Assembly: GCA_961205875.1 (NCBI GenBank)
Contig: OY540821.1
Location: 13,702,001 to 13,766,000 of the forward strand
Origin: Sialis fuliginosa
Taxonomy: Eukaryota; Arthropoda; Insecta; Megaloptera; Sialidae
DNA: 64,000 nucleotides
Reading direction: 5' to 3'
The position numbers were made by a program, and so were the translations under genes. Under the pieces are notes generated by a model. That model had not been told where the DNA came from and did not search any database. It saw only the letters and a list, made by a program, of their open reading frames with translations. Positions 50,914-61,077 of the stretch are shown here, one piece after another (the first letter of the stretch is position 1; the number at the start of each line of letters is the position of its first letter).

Positions 50914-53365
50914 TCGCTTAAACAAATATCAATCAGATAATTATAATGTACTTTTTTGTACGTAGAAACATTAAATATTATACAAAACTCAAAGAGAAAG
51001 AAGGCATTAAAAATAGCTTATTTTTACAAAGAAAACTATATTTATATACATTTAATCTTATTTATATTACATTAATACAAACCCATCTTTCTCAAAAATC
51101 TTCTCCGTAAAGAATTAATTGCATTTTGCTTTCCCCTAACAATAACAAATCTTACAGAAATATATATTTTCAACAAAGTAAAATTCCATTATTAAATCAA
51201 AATTATAAAAGAGTAATAACAGTTATATCAAAAGTCTATACCCATATACCTACGTCTATTTTTTACCCACATCAATAACGTATTTTTCTTTGACACTGAA
51301 AATTACGTTTGTCGAACTTAACGACAACCATAAAACGAATTCAACTTTGAAATAATTTTATTTATGACGCACGATGTTTTTCTCGTCGATTCTGAATCGA
51401 CACGGTGAATATTGTCGGCGGAACAGTGGCAGTCTATTGTTAAAATTTGATAAGGTTTGGTTAATATTAAGAAATAATAGTAACATTAGTTTGGTTTCAA
51501 GACATTATTACGTTAAAAAATCAATGGTCTTAAGGTATTTCTTGGAGAGCAACAAGGTTCACTATATGTCAGAAAAAGAGAAATAAATTATATGTACAAA
51601 ATACTTTTTTAAGTCTGCCATATAAATTTATGAATGACATTATTTGTAAAATGACTGATTTTAACTTAACTGAAAGAAAAATACATTAAATACAAAAATA
51701 CAATATCACAATAGGACATTATTCGTCAGCCTTTTTTATTTTAGTCTTCCACTATCAATTTATTTATGGTCATTCGCACAAAAATGTATTATAGATAGGG
51801 ACATAATACTCTATACGATTAAATCGTTAAAAATGTTGCCCTTATTAAATAATTTGAAGCGATACGCCACTGAAGAAAGACATATCTGTATCAAAAAGCT
51901 TTTGTTAATATCAAACATCAGATTTAACGAAGTGTTCGGAAGAAATACTCTCAACGCAATTATGTATTACAGTCAACGAGGGAAACTGTATGGTTTCTTA
52001 ATAAATTCTTTTGTTTTAAATTTCATATCACAACATTTATTTTTATCGAAATTCGTTCCGAAGATATTTTTATATCCACCTACATTTCATTCGCAAAATA
52101 TTTATTTAAAAATAATATATTGTATTTATTTCAAGTTTGAATCGGTTTGTTTATTATTATTTCGTTTCTCAATCTCGTCTCGTCTTATAAAAATTAAAAC
52201 CATCTTGTATTTTGTAAAAACCGAGACCGATAAGACATTTTTTTTCATAACAAATATTTTTTGGTCGAAAATAAAATAAATAAAATAATGCAGATGTTAT
52301 TCATTTTAATTACTATAAAAAATTTTAACGCAGCATACTTTTGCGCGAATGCAAATTTCATATTTTCAGCATGTCACATGTAATAACATGCACTGTTTTT
52401 CTTGCATTATTGTAATTATCTTGATGTATGTATGTCTAACTTTTTTACCGCTAACAATATTAATCATATCATTTTTCAGTCATTTATAATATGTGTATTA
52501 TTTTTAATCAAAAAACTGTCTACAAAACCAACACGAAAATTTATTTTATCTATTACATTGTCTTTGTCAATCTACAGCAGGAAGGGCAATATAAAGATAC
52601 TCATAGTAAGAGTTCAGACATCTCGAATAGATTTCTGATTGATTGTTGTAGTCAAGTCTCACTCACAGTCGAATTTTCTGATTTTATCAATCAATATCAT
52701 TAACGTCACTGTCATAACTCTTACTGAAGCAACTCTAGAACAATAATTTTTAAATAAATATTAGAGATTTTATGGATACTTGTTAGCGATATTTACCCCT
52801 CTTACGGCTAAAAGTACAAGAACATTTACTTCCGGTTGCTTTTACAACAAAAGAAAAATGAATCAATTTAAAATATTGTACCTTTACAATATTTCATATT
52901 ATTGGATGTAGATAATATAAAATTTTATTAAAAATGTGCCGAAGAATAACAATTTTTTTTTTTGCAAATTATCATAAAAAATATTCACTGTAACATGTGA
53001 CAAAATGTTGACGTGACACCTAGAGAAAAACATGCAAGTTAAAAAATACGAAATAAAAAATGCACTATTTTATTTAAAACGAATTTTTCTATATTGTACA
53101 GGAATTTCATTCACGAGAAAATAAATTAAAAACCATCTTGAATTTACATAAAATACCTCTGCAGGTATTTATACATATAAATAGTCCTGACTAGGAGTGT
53201 ATGTGTATGTATAGACAACAGTGGCGTACAAGAAAAAAATAATAGGATGTACATACAGTGATGTACCTTCTGTAATTTGCAACAAACATATTCAATAAAA
53301 AATAAGACGTATTTATTCATATCTTCTAATATTTCTAAACGAAGAGACAGTTAAACCAAAGATAA
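50914..53365. other. intronic DNA, no gene seen
   Basis: AT-rich. The longest open frame in the window (148 codons, 51,833-52,279, plus) lies here. It has no domain and is rich in I, F, K, L and Y. It includes a TCTCGTCTCGTC dispersed-repeat motif, so it is not called as a gene. Confidence 0.45.
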
Positions 53366-53373
53366 AAAGAATT

Positions 53374-54445
53374 CAGTGGCGAAGCGTCCATGGAAGCAGG
53401 GGAAGCAGTGCTTCCCTTACTTTATGGGTGAATTAATACAAATCAGTTAATAAATAATTTAAAAATATTATTAGAATATTCATCTTTATGCGCAACTCAA
53501 ACATTTTAACCAAAAATAGCATTTAATATTAATTTACACGCTCAATTATAAAACTATAATACCTCTACGTCTTATTTTCTTGTATTTTAGTCGATATTTG
53601 TATGACGAGTTGAAGTTCACTGCAGGAAATTTCACTAAAAAATTTCGAATTTTTGATTTCGTTAAAAGTATGTTTATTATATAGAAAATGGCGTGAAAAG
53701 TTGAACTGTTCAAACCGCAGGTCTGTATCTCAAACCGTTCTCGAGATATAGCCTCTCAAAGTTTTAGTTTTTTCAAATTTTTGGAGAAAAAAGACCATAA
53801 CTTTTGAACGGGTGGTCGGAATTGATTTTAGTTGACGGATTTGAAATCAGCGTGTCAAAATCTATACAATGACATGTATAATACCTTAAAACTCGAAAAA
53901 AAAAATTTCGCGAAAAATCGAAAAAATTCAAAAATGTCGATTTTTGACGAAAATTTTTTTTTCGAATTTTAAAGTATTATACATGTCATTATATAGATTT
54001 TTACACGCTGATTTCAAATCCGTCAACTAAAATCAATTCCGACCACGCGTTCAAAAGTTATGGCCTTTTTTCTCCAAAAATTTGAAAAAACTAAAACTTT
54101 GAGAGGCTATATCTCGAGAACGGTTTGAGATACGGACCTGCGGTTTGAACAGTTCAACTTTTCACGTTATTTTCTATACAATAAACATACTTTTAACGAA
54201 ATCAAAAATTCGAAATTTTTTAGTGAAATTTCCTGCAGTGAAATTCAACTCGTCATACAAATATCGACTAAAATACAAGAAAATAAGACGTAGAACCATT
54301 TAGTTACTATATAAATATAGAAGAATTTATTTAAAAAAGTAAAAGCTTGAACTTAAGGTGTTTCATAACTAGTTTTTTTGTTAATAGGAGGGGGATGATT
54401 GACAAAATATGCTTCCCTTAATAAAAATTTCACGCCTCGCCACTG
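53374..54445. mobile_element. hAT-like non-autonomous element, snapback family, copy 2
   Basis: This 1,072-bp element starts CAGTGGCGAAGCGTCC and ends ACGCCTCGCCACTG. The termini form a ~14-bp inverted repeat with one mismatch (CAGTGGCGARGCGT). An exact 8-bp duplication AAAGAATT flanks it at 53,366-53,373 and 54,446-54,453, the hallmark of hAT transposition. Its length and content match the copy at 17,094 reversed. No coding capacity is seen. Confidence 0.9.
53574..54294. repeat. long internal palindrome in hAT copy 2
   Basis: This has the same structure as the palindrome at 17,243: arms of about 360 bp, centre near 53,934, starting TCTACGTCTTATTTTC and ending GAAAATAAGACGTAGA. The arms still match closely despite differences between the two element copies. 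Confidence 0.85.
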
Positions 54446-54482
54446 AAAGAATTATTGAGCATTAAACACAGGTACTTCAATC

Positions 54483-54712
54483 AGGGCCAGATTAAGGTAA
54501 TGTAAGACCCTATACAGCAATAAATGCGGTGCCCTTTGCCCTTAGTAAAAATTAAGTTTTGTATTGTTTTTGTGTGTAAAGTATTTATTGGTATGTAATT
54601 AGAATAAAGTTTACTGTCTGAATATTTCTTTAAAAGGTTAGGTTTTTTACTTCTAATATTTTTTACCAAGCTACAATATAAAAATAATAACAATGTTTAG
54701 AGTCCGCCACTG
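54483..54712. repeat. possible element fragment next to hAT copy 2
   Basis: It begins CAGGGCCAGATTAAGG and ends AGAGTCCGCCACTG, both hAT-like terminal styles, only ~30 bp after the target duplication of copy 2. The ends do not match each other well and no duplication is evident. Confidence 0.25.
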
Positions 54713-55783
54713 TACATAATACAGACACTTACATTATATTTTACATAAATATCAATACAAAATCCCCGACAACATTTATAACAAGATCTAAGTTGCAAAT
54801 GTGTTTCTGTATCTTTAATATGCAGAAAGTGTATAAATTCAAGTAGACTGATAAAAATAAATATAATTTATGTATTTTTTATATGAAAATCCGTAGCCTG
54901 GAAGTTTGCCGATTAAATTTTATTTCCTTTTTAATTTATGTACGTTGGCTGTACTGGACAAATGAGGAACAAGTTTGTTTATTTTGTTTTCAGTATTTTA
55001 CAGTTCTTGTTATAAGTTTTATTTCAAAAACAAATAAAATTTAAAATATTCGTGTACATTAATGCAAGTTAATTAATATGTCGTACTTTACAGTTTACAA
55101 AACAGATAATTTGGATACGAAAAAATTATCAGAATTACTCAATTATCATTAAACACTCAACTAATCAAAGTTATTTTTTCATCCCAACAAAACTACGAAA
55201 AAATCATTTTTATTTCAAAAATAGGTGCTAGAATTGTTTTTAATAACACAAAAATATACCAACTTCCATTAATGAATATGGCTTTTTGCTTTTTAAAACA
55301 ACATTAACAAAATAAATTATCCCGTTTGCTTTTAAAAATTCGTATAAATTACAGGTAAATGAGTTAATTTTGCACATAATGCCTTCCTAATGATATAAAA
55401 ATTGTTTATGAATACTTTTACAACCTTTCTAACGATTATTATAATAAAATTCATAAAAACATACCTACATTGTTCTAAAGAATGTATTAAATATATTTTG
55501 ACATTTATTCAAAATCATATTTCATTTCAAACCATTCAGAAACCAAATCAATTTACCGCGTCAAAAAATCTAAAAAAATTATTTATATATGGGGGTGCGG
55601 GTCTTGAATTTTTTGGGTCACGATTGTAATCTGACTGGAATGTAAACTATTTTCTTTTTTTATATTCACGCATTTTAATATTTAAATACCCGCGATTTAA
55701 TAGAAAAATTAGTTTAAAAATACTGAAAATTATTATTTATAAAGTAAGTCATGATGTTCTTTCTAATTTCCTTATCATTAAAT

Positions 55784-56004
55784 TGATTTTTCTATGGAAA
55801 GTTGAAATTTCAAGCATGAAATATGATTAAAAAATATTGAATTTTAGATTTCGTTAAAAGTGCATTTTTTGTATTTTTGTTTTCACATTATTTACTATAT
55901 AAAAAACATACTTTTGACAAAATCTAAAACTCAAACATTTTTAGTCAAATTTCATGGTTTTAAATTCACTTTTCATAGAAATATCAACTCGAATACATAC
56001 AAAA
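55784..56004. repeat. shorter diverged palindrome related to the hAT snapback core
   Basis: An imperfect inverted repeat of ~100-bp arms is centred near 55,886. It carries TAGATTTCGTTAAAAGTGCA on one side and ACATACTTTTGACAAAATCT on the other, plus ATATCAACTCGAATACA. These recall GATTTCGTTAAAAGTATG and ATATCGACTAAAATACA in the 17.2 and 53.6 kb palindromes. It lacks the CAGTGGCG ends. It may be an older or different member. Confidence 0.5.
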
Positions 56005-56756
56005 GTTAATTTTTCTGTATGATTATTAGTTCCGGGGATATAAGTTTTCAAAATCTATATTAACCCCCAGTTACGCCATAAGAGATTTGGCCTAGCTAAG
56101 GATAGTCGAATTGTTAAACTATAGTTTTCCCTAAATTCGAATTTTACCGGTAGCATTTTTCCATAAATGTATTTCACTAATTGAATAAAAAATACTCATT
56201 TTAAAATTCGTTTTGACGCCAACATTACATAATGAACATAACATAGAAGAAAGAAATTGTGACTCATGTAATACACCTCAAAGAGAAAAAAAATATAAAA
56301 AAAAAACAACCGATTCTACCCTTCCCATTTCATAAACAAATTAAAAACTTCATAGCTGTTGAAGTCATAAATGTTTTGTTTAACTCCAGCGTGATTGTTG
56401 AAATTTAATTTATGGGTAGATTTGTTTTTAATCATATACTTCAAAGAAACTCTGTTTTATAACTCACAACAACAACTTCATTCCTGTACAAAATTCCTAC
56501 CTTGATATTTCACTTGAAAGACGAAAACAATGAAAAAAAATTGTAATATCTGCGTAATCAGCGTCAAATAACAACTTTAGTTTCGTTCCTATATAAACGT
56601 ATTTCGTTATACAATTTTGTTCATTATATGTTAAACACCTACGATTCATTTTTAGCGTATAGAATACGACATACAATACATTTTATTTTAAGAAATACCT
56701 ACGTAGGTAATAGCTTTTTGGATGCGTAACGTAAAATAAAATATGTAAAAAAAAAC
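56005..56756. other. intronic DNA, no gene seen
   Basis: AT-rich. TAACCCCCAGTTACGCCA at 56,061 resembles TAACCCCCAGTTACACCG at 18,300, a short shared repeat remnant. Confidence 0.4.
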
Positions 56757-56992
56757 ATCTGCCAAGTAAATGCACAATGCTTCTTCGTGCTAAATTCACC
56801 AACGATAATTAATCATTAAACAATTTAAATAAAAACCGATGCTCAGATAAAACTGTTTAATTTTTATACAAATTTACTAAAAAATATTAGTTCGAAATTT
56901 TTCTTAAGACGCACCTGATTATTTTTTCGTATATTTTTAATTTTTTGACAATTTCAATCTAAATCTAAATTTATGCAAACGTCAAAATGACA
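56757..56992 (+). repeat. unnamed ~210-240-bp repeat, copy 2
   Basis: ATCTGCCAAGTAAATGCACA, TCGTGCTAAATTCACC, TTATTTTTTCGTATATTTTT and GCAAACGTCAAAATGACA match the copy at 37,564. It has about 30 extra bases in the middle. Confidence 0.6.
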
Positions 56993-57260
56993 GGAGGTAC
57001 GTTTTGAAACGTATTTACGTCAATTCCTTGACTGTGCATCCCGACACAGTCACACCCATCTTATAAAATGAAAGAATATGAAAATCTAAATATTGGAAAT
57101 GCAGATAAAATGCAATAATTTTATTTCTAGGCTACAATTTGATGTTATATTAATTATACCATAACAACATATTATAAAATCAAAATATTTTCTCCCCACA
57201 GAATATACTACTAAGCAGAAGAGTCATAAGGATACGATGGCCATGGTCATAAAATTTTAC

Positions 57261-57290
57261 TTCATATGAACGATCCTCAGAGGCGCCACT
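57261..57290 (+). promoter_or_regulatory. box A upstream of the THAP gene (TTCATATGAAC + AGAGGCGCC)
   Basis: The palindrome TTCATATGAA is followed by CGATCCTCAGAGGCGCCACT. Nearly the same block recurs in the same orientation at 58,978-59,004. The GC part resembles a CTCF-like core (read on the minus strand, GTGGCGCCTCT). It lies just upstream of the proposed THAP 5' exon, so it may belong to its promoter or to an insulator. Confidence 0.4.
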
Positions 57291-57299
57291 TGTACTGAT

Positions 57300-57447
57300 T
57301 TGCGCCGCGTTACCTAGATTATGTGTTTAAAATTATGCATAATAATATTTACCTTTTGTTTTCTGTCATTTTCAATTCTCATTGTTAATGAAAATTTTCT
57401 AACACCATGTTTAAAGTTTTATTGTGTATAGAATTATTATTGAAAAG
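57300..57447 (+). other. possible 5' non-coding exon of the THAP gene
   Basis: A strong donor AAAAG|GTAAGT lies at 57,448 and an acceptor TTTATTTAG ends at 57,924, giving a possible intron of 477 bp directly upstream of the THAP start. The proposed exon is short and its 5' end is not determined; 57,300 is nominal. It holds an ATG at 57,407 whose frame, if spliced to 57,925, runs out of phase with the THAP frame and stops after about 24 codons. It would then be an upstream ORF overlapping the THAP start. This is inference from splice-site consensus only. Confidence 0.4.
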
Positions 57448-57601
57448 GTAAGTGCAATAATATATATTCAAAAAAGTGTCTAGCTACCTACTACCTATTG
57501 TTTTTTATGTATAAGTGTAAATTGTTATTAAACGATACTATCCTATCAGGGGAAAAAAACAAATTTAGATTTACAGGGATTAAATAAGATCTGCGTAGAT
57601 C

Positions 57602-57815
57602 CAGGAGCGGACTAAGGAAAAATATAGTCCTAAGCAAGGTTGCGGGTTTCGTTGAATTAAAATCAACATCATTTTTTTAGCAAATTTAATTTAAAAATTG
57701 ACCGCATTAATATCTAAAGAATTTTTTGTTCTCTTCCACTTTTGAAAATCTGGGCCTTCAGAAATTACGGGCCCTAGGTAATTGCCCAGTCTACCTAGGC
57801 CAAAGTCCACCCCTG
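57602..57815. mobile_element. possible hAT-like MITE upstream of the THAP coding exon
   Basis: CAGGAGCGGACTAAGG at the left and CTAGGCCAAAGTCCACCCCTG at the right are imperfect inverted ends over 214 bp. The flanking 8-mers CGTAGATC and CGAGATTT match poorly, so the assignment is weak. It sits inside the proposed THAP 5' intron. Confidence 0.35.
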
Positions 57816-57927
57816 CGAGATTTAAGATCTAATTAAATCGTTAAAATTGTCAACAAATAATTGTGATTGTATAGTAATATGTATAATGTAATGTAATGTA
57901 TTAATTAATTTATTTTTTATTTAGAAA

Positions 57928-58293
57928 ATGTCCTGCAAATACAGAAAATGTGCAGTGAAAGTGTGCAAAGAAAGTTCAAATATGAAACCTACCATACAAA
58001 TGCACCGTTTTACAAAAAAACAGAACCTACAAAATATATGGCTGGGGAACATAAACGAAATAGATTTATTTAATTTAACAAAATCAAAATTAAGTAGTTT
58101 AATGATATGCGATAAGCACTTTTCCACATTTCAGTACGAGACGTCCGAGAGGAAAAAATTAAATTATAATGCAGTGCCAACATTAAATTTACAGTCAAGT
58201 ATAGAAGTAAATTCCAATCTAATGCCATCATATTGCTTTGTGCCACAAACCCTGACGAACGTAGTTAACGAGAAAAACCGTATGTATAAGTAA
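57928..58293 (+). CDS. THAP-type zinc-finger protein (small gene or exon) nested in the CadN intron
   Basis: This 121-codon open frame encodes an N-terminal THAP domain, a C2CH zinc-binding DNA-binding module found in animal transcription regulators and P-element-type transposases. Visible signature: C3 and C8 (C-x4-C), HRF at 26-28, the invariant tryptophan at W38 (NIWLG), C61 and H64 in ICDKHF, and the closing NAVPT at 81-85. These match the domain's required residues in order and spacing. Residues 90-121 have no recognisable domain. ATG 57,928 is chosen because the domain begins directly after it (MSCKYRKC). A splice acceptor TTTTTTATTTAG precedes it by three bases, so an upstream non-coding exon is likely. 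A donor-like CC|GTATGTATAAG at 58,280 lies just before the stop, so the annotated tail may be read-through and the real protein may continue in a further exon that I did not find. It could be a host gene or the DNA-binding remnant of a transposase. Confidence 0.72.
   Translation: MSCKYRKCAVKVCKESSNMKPTIQMHRFTKKQNLQNIWLGNINEIDLFNLTKSKLSSLMICDKHFSTFQYETSERKKLNYNAVPTLNLQSSIEVNSNLMPSYCFVPQTLTNVVNEKNRMYK
58280..58290 (+). other. candidate splice donor at the end of the THAP frame
   Basis: GTATGTATAAG fits the insect 5' splice-site consensus. It falls 14 bases before the in-frame stop, so the THAP frame may be one exon of a longer transcript. Confidence 0.35.
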
Positions 58294-58739
58294 TATTTTT
58301 TTTAAAACACGACAGTCAAATTACTTATATTTATTTTGAATGATTGTATGTATGCAATTAATTCATATACTGTATTTCACAGAAAATGAAAATAAGTATT
58401 TGAGATTTAATGTTGGCTAAGGATTTAAAATTATTTTTGAAATTTTTAAGCAAGTACTGTAAAAATCTACATGTTATATTTATATGAATTTCAAAAATTC
58501 TAATTATATTTTTATAATATTGTTTGTTGTTTTATAAGTATTACTACATTATCATTAATTGTGCCTATGATTAAATTAATTATACCTGTATATATATATC
58601 TGTTAATTGTTGTTTGTTTGATTTTAATATTATTAATGTTCTAACTGTTATAAAATTTGTTTGTGTACCTGTATATTTTATATAGAATATGTATATAATA
58701 TAATATTTTTTGTACTGTATAATATAATTTTTTTTTTTT

Positions 58740-58858
58740 AATAAAATCTGTTAATATTAATATAACCTATTATTTTAAATGCATTTAAACATTTTCAGAA
58801 AATTTTCAACATGATAACTTTGTATTACTACTGATAATATAAAAATATATTAAATAAA
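58740..58858 (+). terminator. candidate polyadenylation signals for the THAP gene
   Basis: AATAAA hexamers at 58,740 and 58,853 lie 450-570 bp after the THAP stop in AT-rich DNA. Such hexamers occur often by chance in this composition, so this is weak support. Confidence 0.25.
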
Positions 58859-58977
58859 ATAATAATTATATAATAAATAATTTAATTTATAAATCCCGCC
58901 GATGATTTTAGTTTTCATATTAAACGCTAGATGGACAAAATTATATTTTTATGAATAGCCCTTCTTTTATTTTTTAG

Positions 58978-59004
58978 TTCATATGAACGAACCCTAGAGG
59001 CGCT
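58978..59004 (+). promoter_or_regulatory. box B downstream of the THAP gene, copy of box A
   Basis: TTCATATGAACGAACCCTAG followed by AGGCGCTG repeats box A (57,261) with only a few substitutions, 1,717 bp away and in the same orientation. The two bracket the THAP gene. AGAGGCGC is shared and the palindrome is identical. Confidence 0.4.
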
Positions 59005-59989
59005 GTGACCACAATATTTAACATTATATGTCCCTTCTACTTGTATATGTTCTGTGTTTCTCCCTTTACTTTAAGATTTTCCACATTTGTTTCAGACCAT
59101 AAATGGTTTTCATACCACGAACATTGTCGATTAATCTTTTTCAATTGAACAACGTGATTGTGTAAAATACCTCTTTGAAAAATAAGCACATAAAAGTGCA
59201 CCTCAATGTATTTTGGATTGATGATTTTCCGATTATTATCAATAGCTCTCTAAAAAGACGTTACCGATATTGTGGTTCAATTCTCAATCACATTTGTCAT
59301 AATTGGGATTGTCAACGTTTTGATTTCCAACATTAATTTAAAATAGTTTGCGGCCCACGTCAAAATCGAATTTTTAATTTTACAATATCGAACTATATTT
59401 ATGAATATACATTTTTTACCAATTGTAAATGTTAATAAAACAATATATTATAGTTTTAAACTTAATAAAAACAAAGAAAGCGAATATCAACGACCGGAGA
59501 AAAAAATGGCTTATTTAAAATGCATTATAATAATCTTATTTACCAAGGTGATGGGATTTTTTTCCAATTTCTGAAACGAAATTTATGTAAAACCCGACCT
59601 AAAGAATACGAGGAAGATGCGGAGAATTTTAAAATACCTAATTTGTATCTTTATTATTTCACTAAAGTGATTGTTGTAACACTGATGGGATGAAAATTAT
59701 TCTTATTGTTACACAGAAACTGTAAAATGTCAATTTCATCCACTATAATAAATTAAAATTTTAAATAAAGCAATAGGGTATTTCCTTGTCGAGTAATTAG
59801 TTTCAAGTACATTTTAAAGTGAATTATGTTTAAGGAAGTAACTTTCTAAATAGTGAGAAAACTTAAGTAATTGAAGAAAGCTGGAAATGTCAAAATATTA
59901 TAACAAATTCTCATTAAATTTTTATAGCAATATGAGTTATTCAGATGTCAAAACTACATAAAATAAACACTTTTTCATAATTCACATCA
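59005..59989. other. DNA between THAP gene and repeat, no gene seen
   Basis: AT-rich, no exon or element recognised. Confidence 0.45.
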
Positions 59990-60322
59990 CAGTGGCGTAA
60001 CCAGGATTTTTTCGCATCGATTATTTAGAAATTAGAGGGGGGACACTCTGATAATGACCTTAAAAGCAAATATCGCGTGACTGAAGGGTTAAAATCAAAA
60101 GTTCCTAAAAGGTTTTTTGTTGCATTTTAGAAGACCTATCTAAAAATACCCCACTCAATGGGGTAAGTGAGAAAACAAAATTTGAGTTCACTTTTTAGTC
60201 TATGAAAGTAGGGCCCAAAAAAAATATTTTTATAAAATCTCATCAGACAGACATAAGGACTGATCAAAACATCATAGATCAAAACCATAAGAGCCTAGAT
60301 TTCTACAGAACTCTAAAGTCCC
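59990..60322 (-). repeat. GGGTTCCGTAG dispersed repeat, copy 2, joined to a CAGTGGCGTAACCAGG end
   Basis: On the minus strand 60,322-60,110 reads AGAGTTCTGTAGAAATCTAG ... GAGTGGGGTATTTTTAGATA, GGTCTTCTAAAATG, matching 8,012-8,262. Its far end at 59,990 reads CAGTGGCGTAACCAGG on the plus strand, a hAT-like terminus with no matching opposite end. It is a truncated or nested remnant between the THAP gene and the CadN exons. Confidence 0.55.
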
Positions 60323-60732
60323 AAATTTTTTTGAGGTTACACCTTTTGGACTAAACAGCATGAATTTGAAAGTATACTTTTCAATTCATTTAAAAATATA
60401 TTCGGTATAGAACAGTGTTTGTTTTCTATATATTTATGGTATAAAAATAAAATTATTTTTGTATATCAAAGGATTTAAAACACATAAAAATATATTAAAT
60501 ATCATTAAGATAGCGCTGTAACCTCCCAGATTTAAACCATGTAAACGAATTCAGCCAACGTCAAAATTAGAAACGATAAAGTATCTCAACTCTTCTTTAT
60601 TTATCTATGTAATATCTATTTTATATCGAGAAAATTTTATTTACGTACAAATTTATCTATGAAATTATATTAACCTTTAAAATATCTCGACACATCTATT
60701 AACTTGAATAATTAAAAATCTAAATGACTTAC

Positions 60733-60922
60733 CTGAATTGGGTTCATTATCAGAATTAGGCCTGGCCGAAGGTGCTCCATCTCTCGCCTCCACCTCCAAT
60801 GCGTACGCTCCTTGCTTCTCACGATCAAACACTATTTTTGTAAACACTTCACCAGTTTGTTGATTGATTTCAAAGAAATCTTTGCCCTCGTTACGTGGTG
60901 AGTCTACTATATAGTAGAACAC
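60733..60922 (-). CDS. CadN: CadN (N-cadherin-like) internal exon, third of three in window
   Basis: This 190-nt exon has acceptor ...CTATTGCAG and donor TCAG|GTAAGT. It holds 63 codons plus one base, so it ends in phase 1. It encodes the body of a cadherin repeat: VFYYIVDSPRNEGKDFFEIN, then a TGEVFTK strand, then FDREKQGAYALEVEARDGAP. DRE and the A-R-D-G motif are the calcium-binding signature of the family. It ends in a proline/asparagine-rich stretch (SARPNSDNEPNSG). The following exon must start with the last two bases of a codon. I could not recognise it anywhere in 1-60,732, so the downstream intron appears extremely long. Some insect CadN genes have mutually exclusive exons; I see no duplicate of this exon nearby. 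Confidence 0.95.
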
Positions 60923-61077
60923 CTGCAATAGAACAGTATAATAAATATAAAATAACAGCTTCAGGGAATGTACTGTACTTTAATGCAATGACTTTATTTT
61001 AACTGTTTTATACAATGTCTAAATTGATTTTATAATATAAAATAAAAATCGAATCGGATATAAAAACTTTTACATAC

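Noticed and set aside
51833..52279. Longest open frame (148 codons, plus strand)
   Set aside because: No domain, signal peptide or membrane pattern. Composition is as expected from AT-rich DNA, and it overlaps a dispersed TCTCGTCTCGTC motif.
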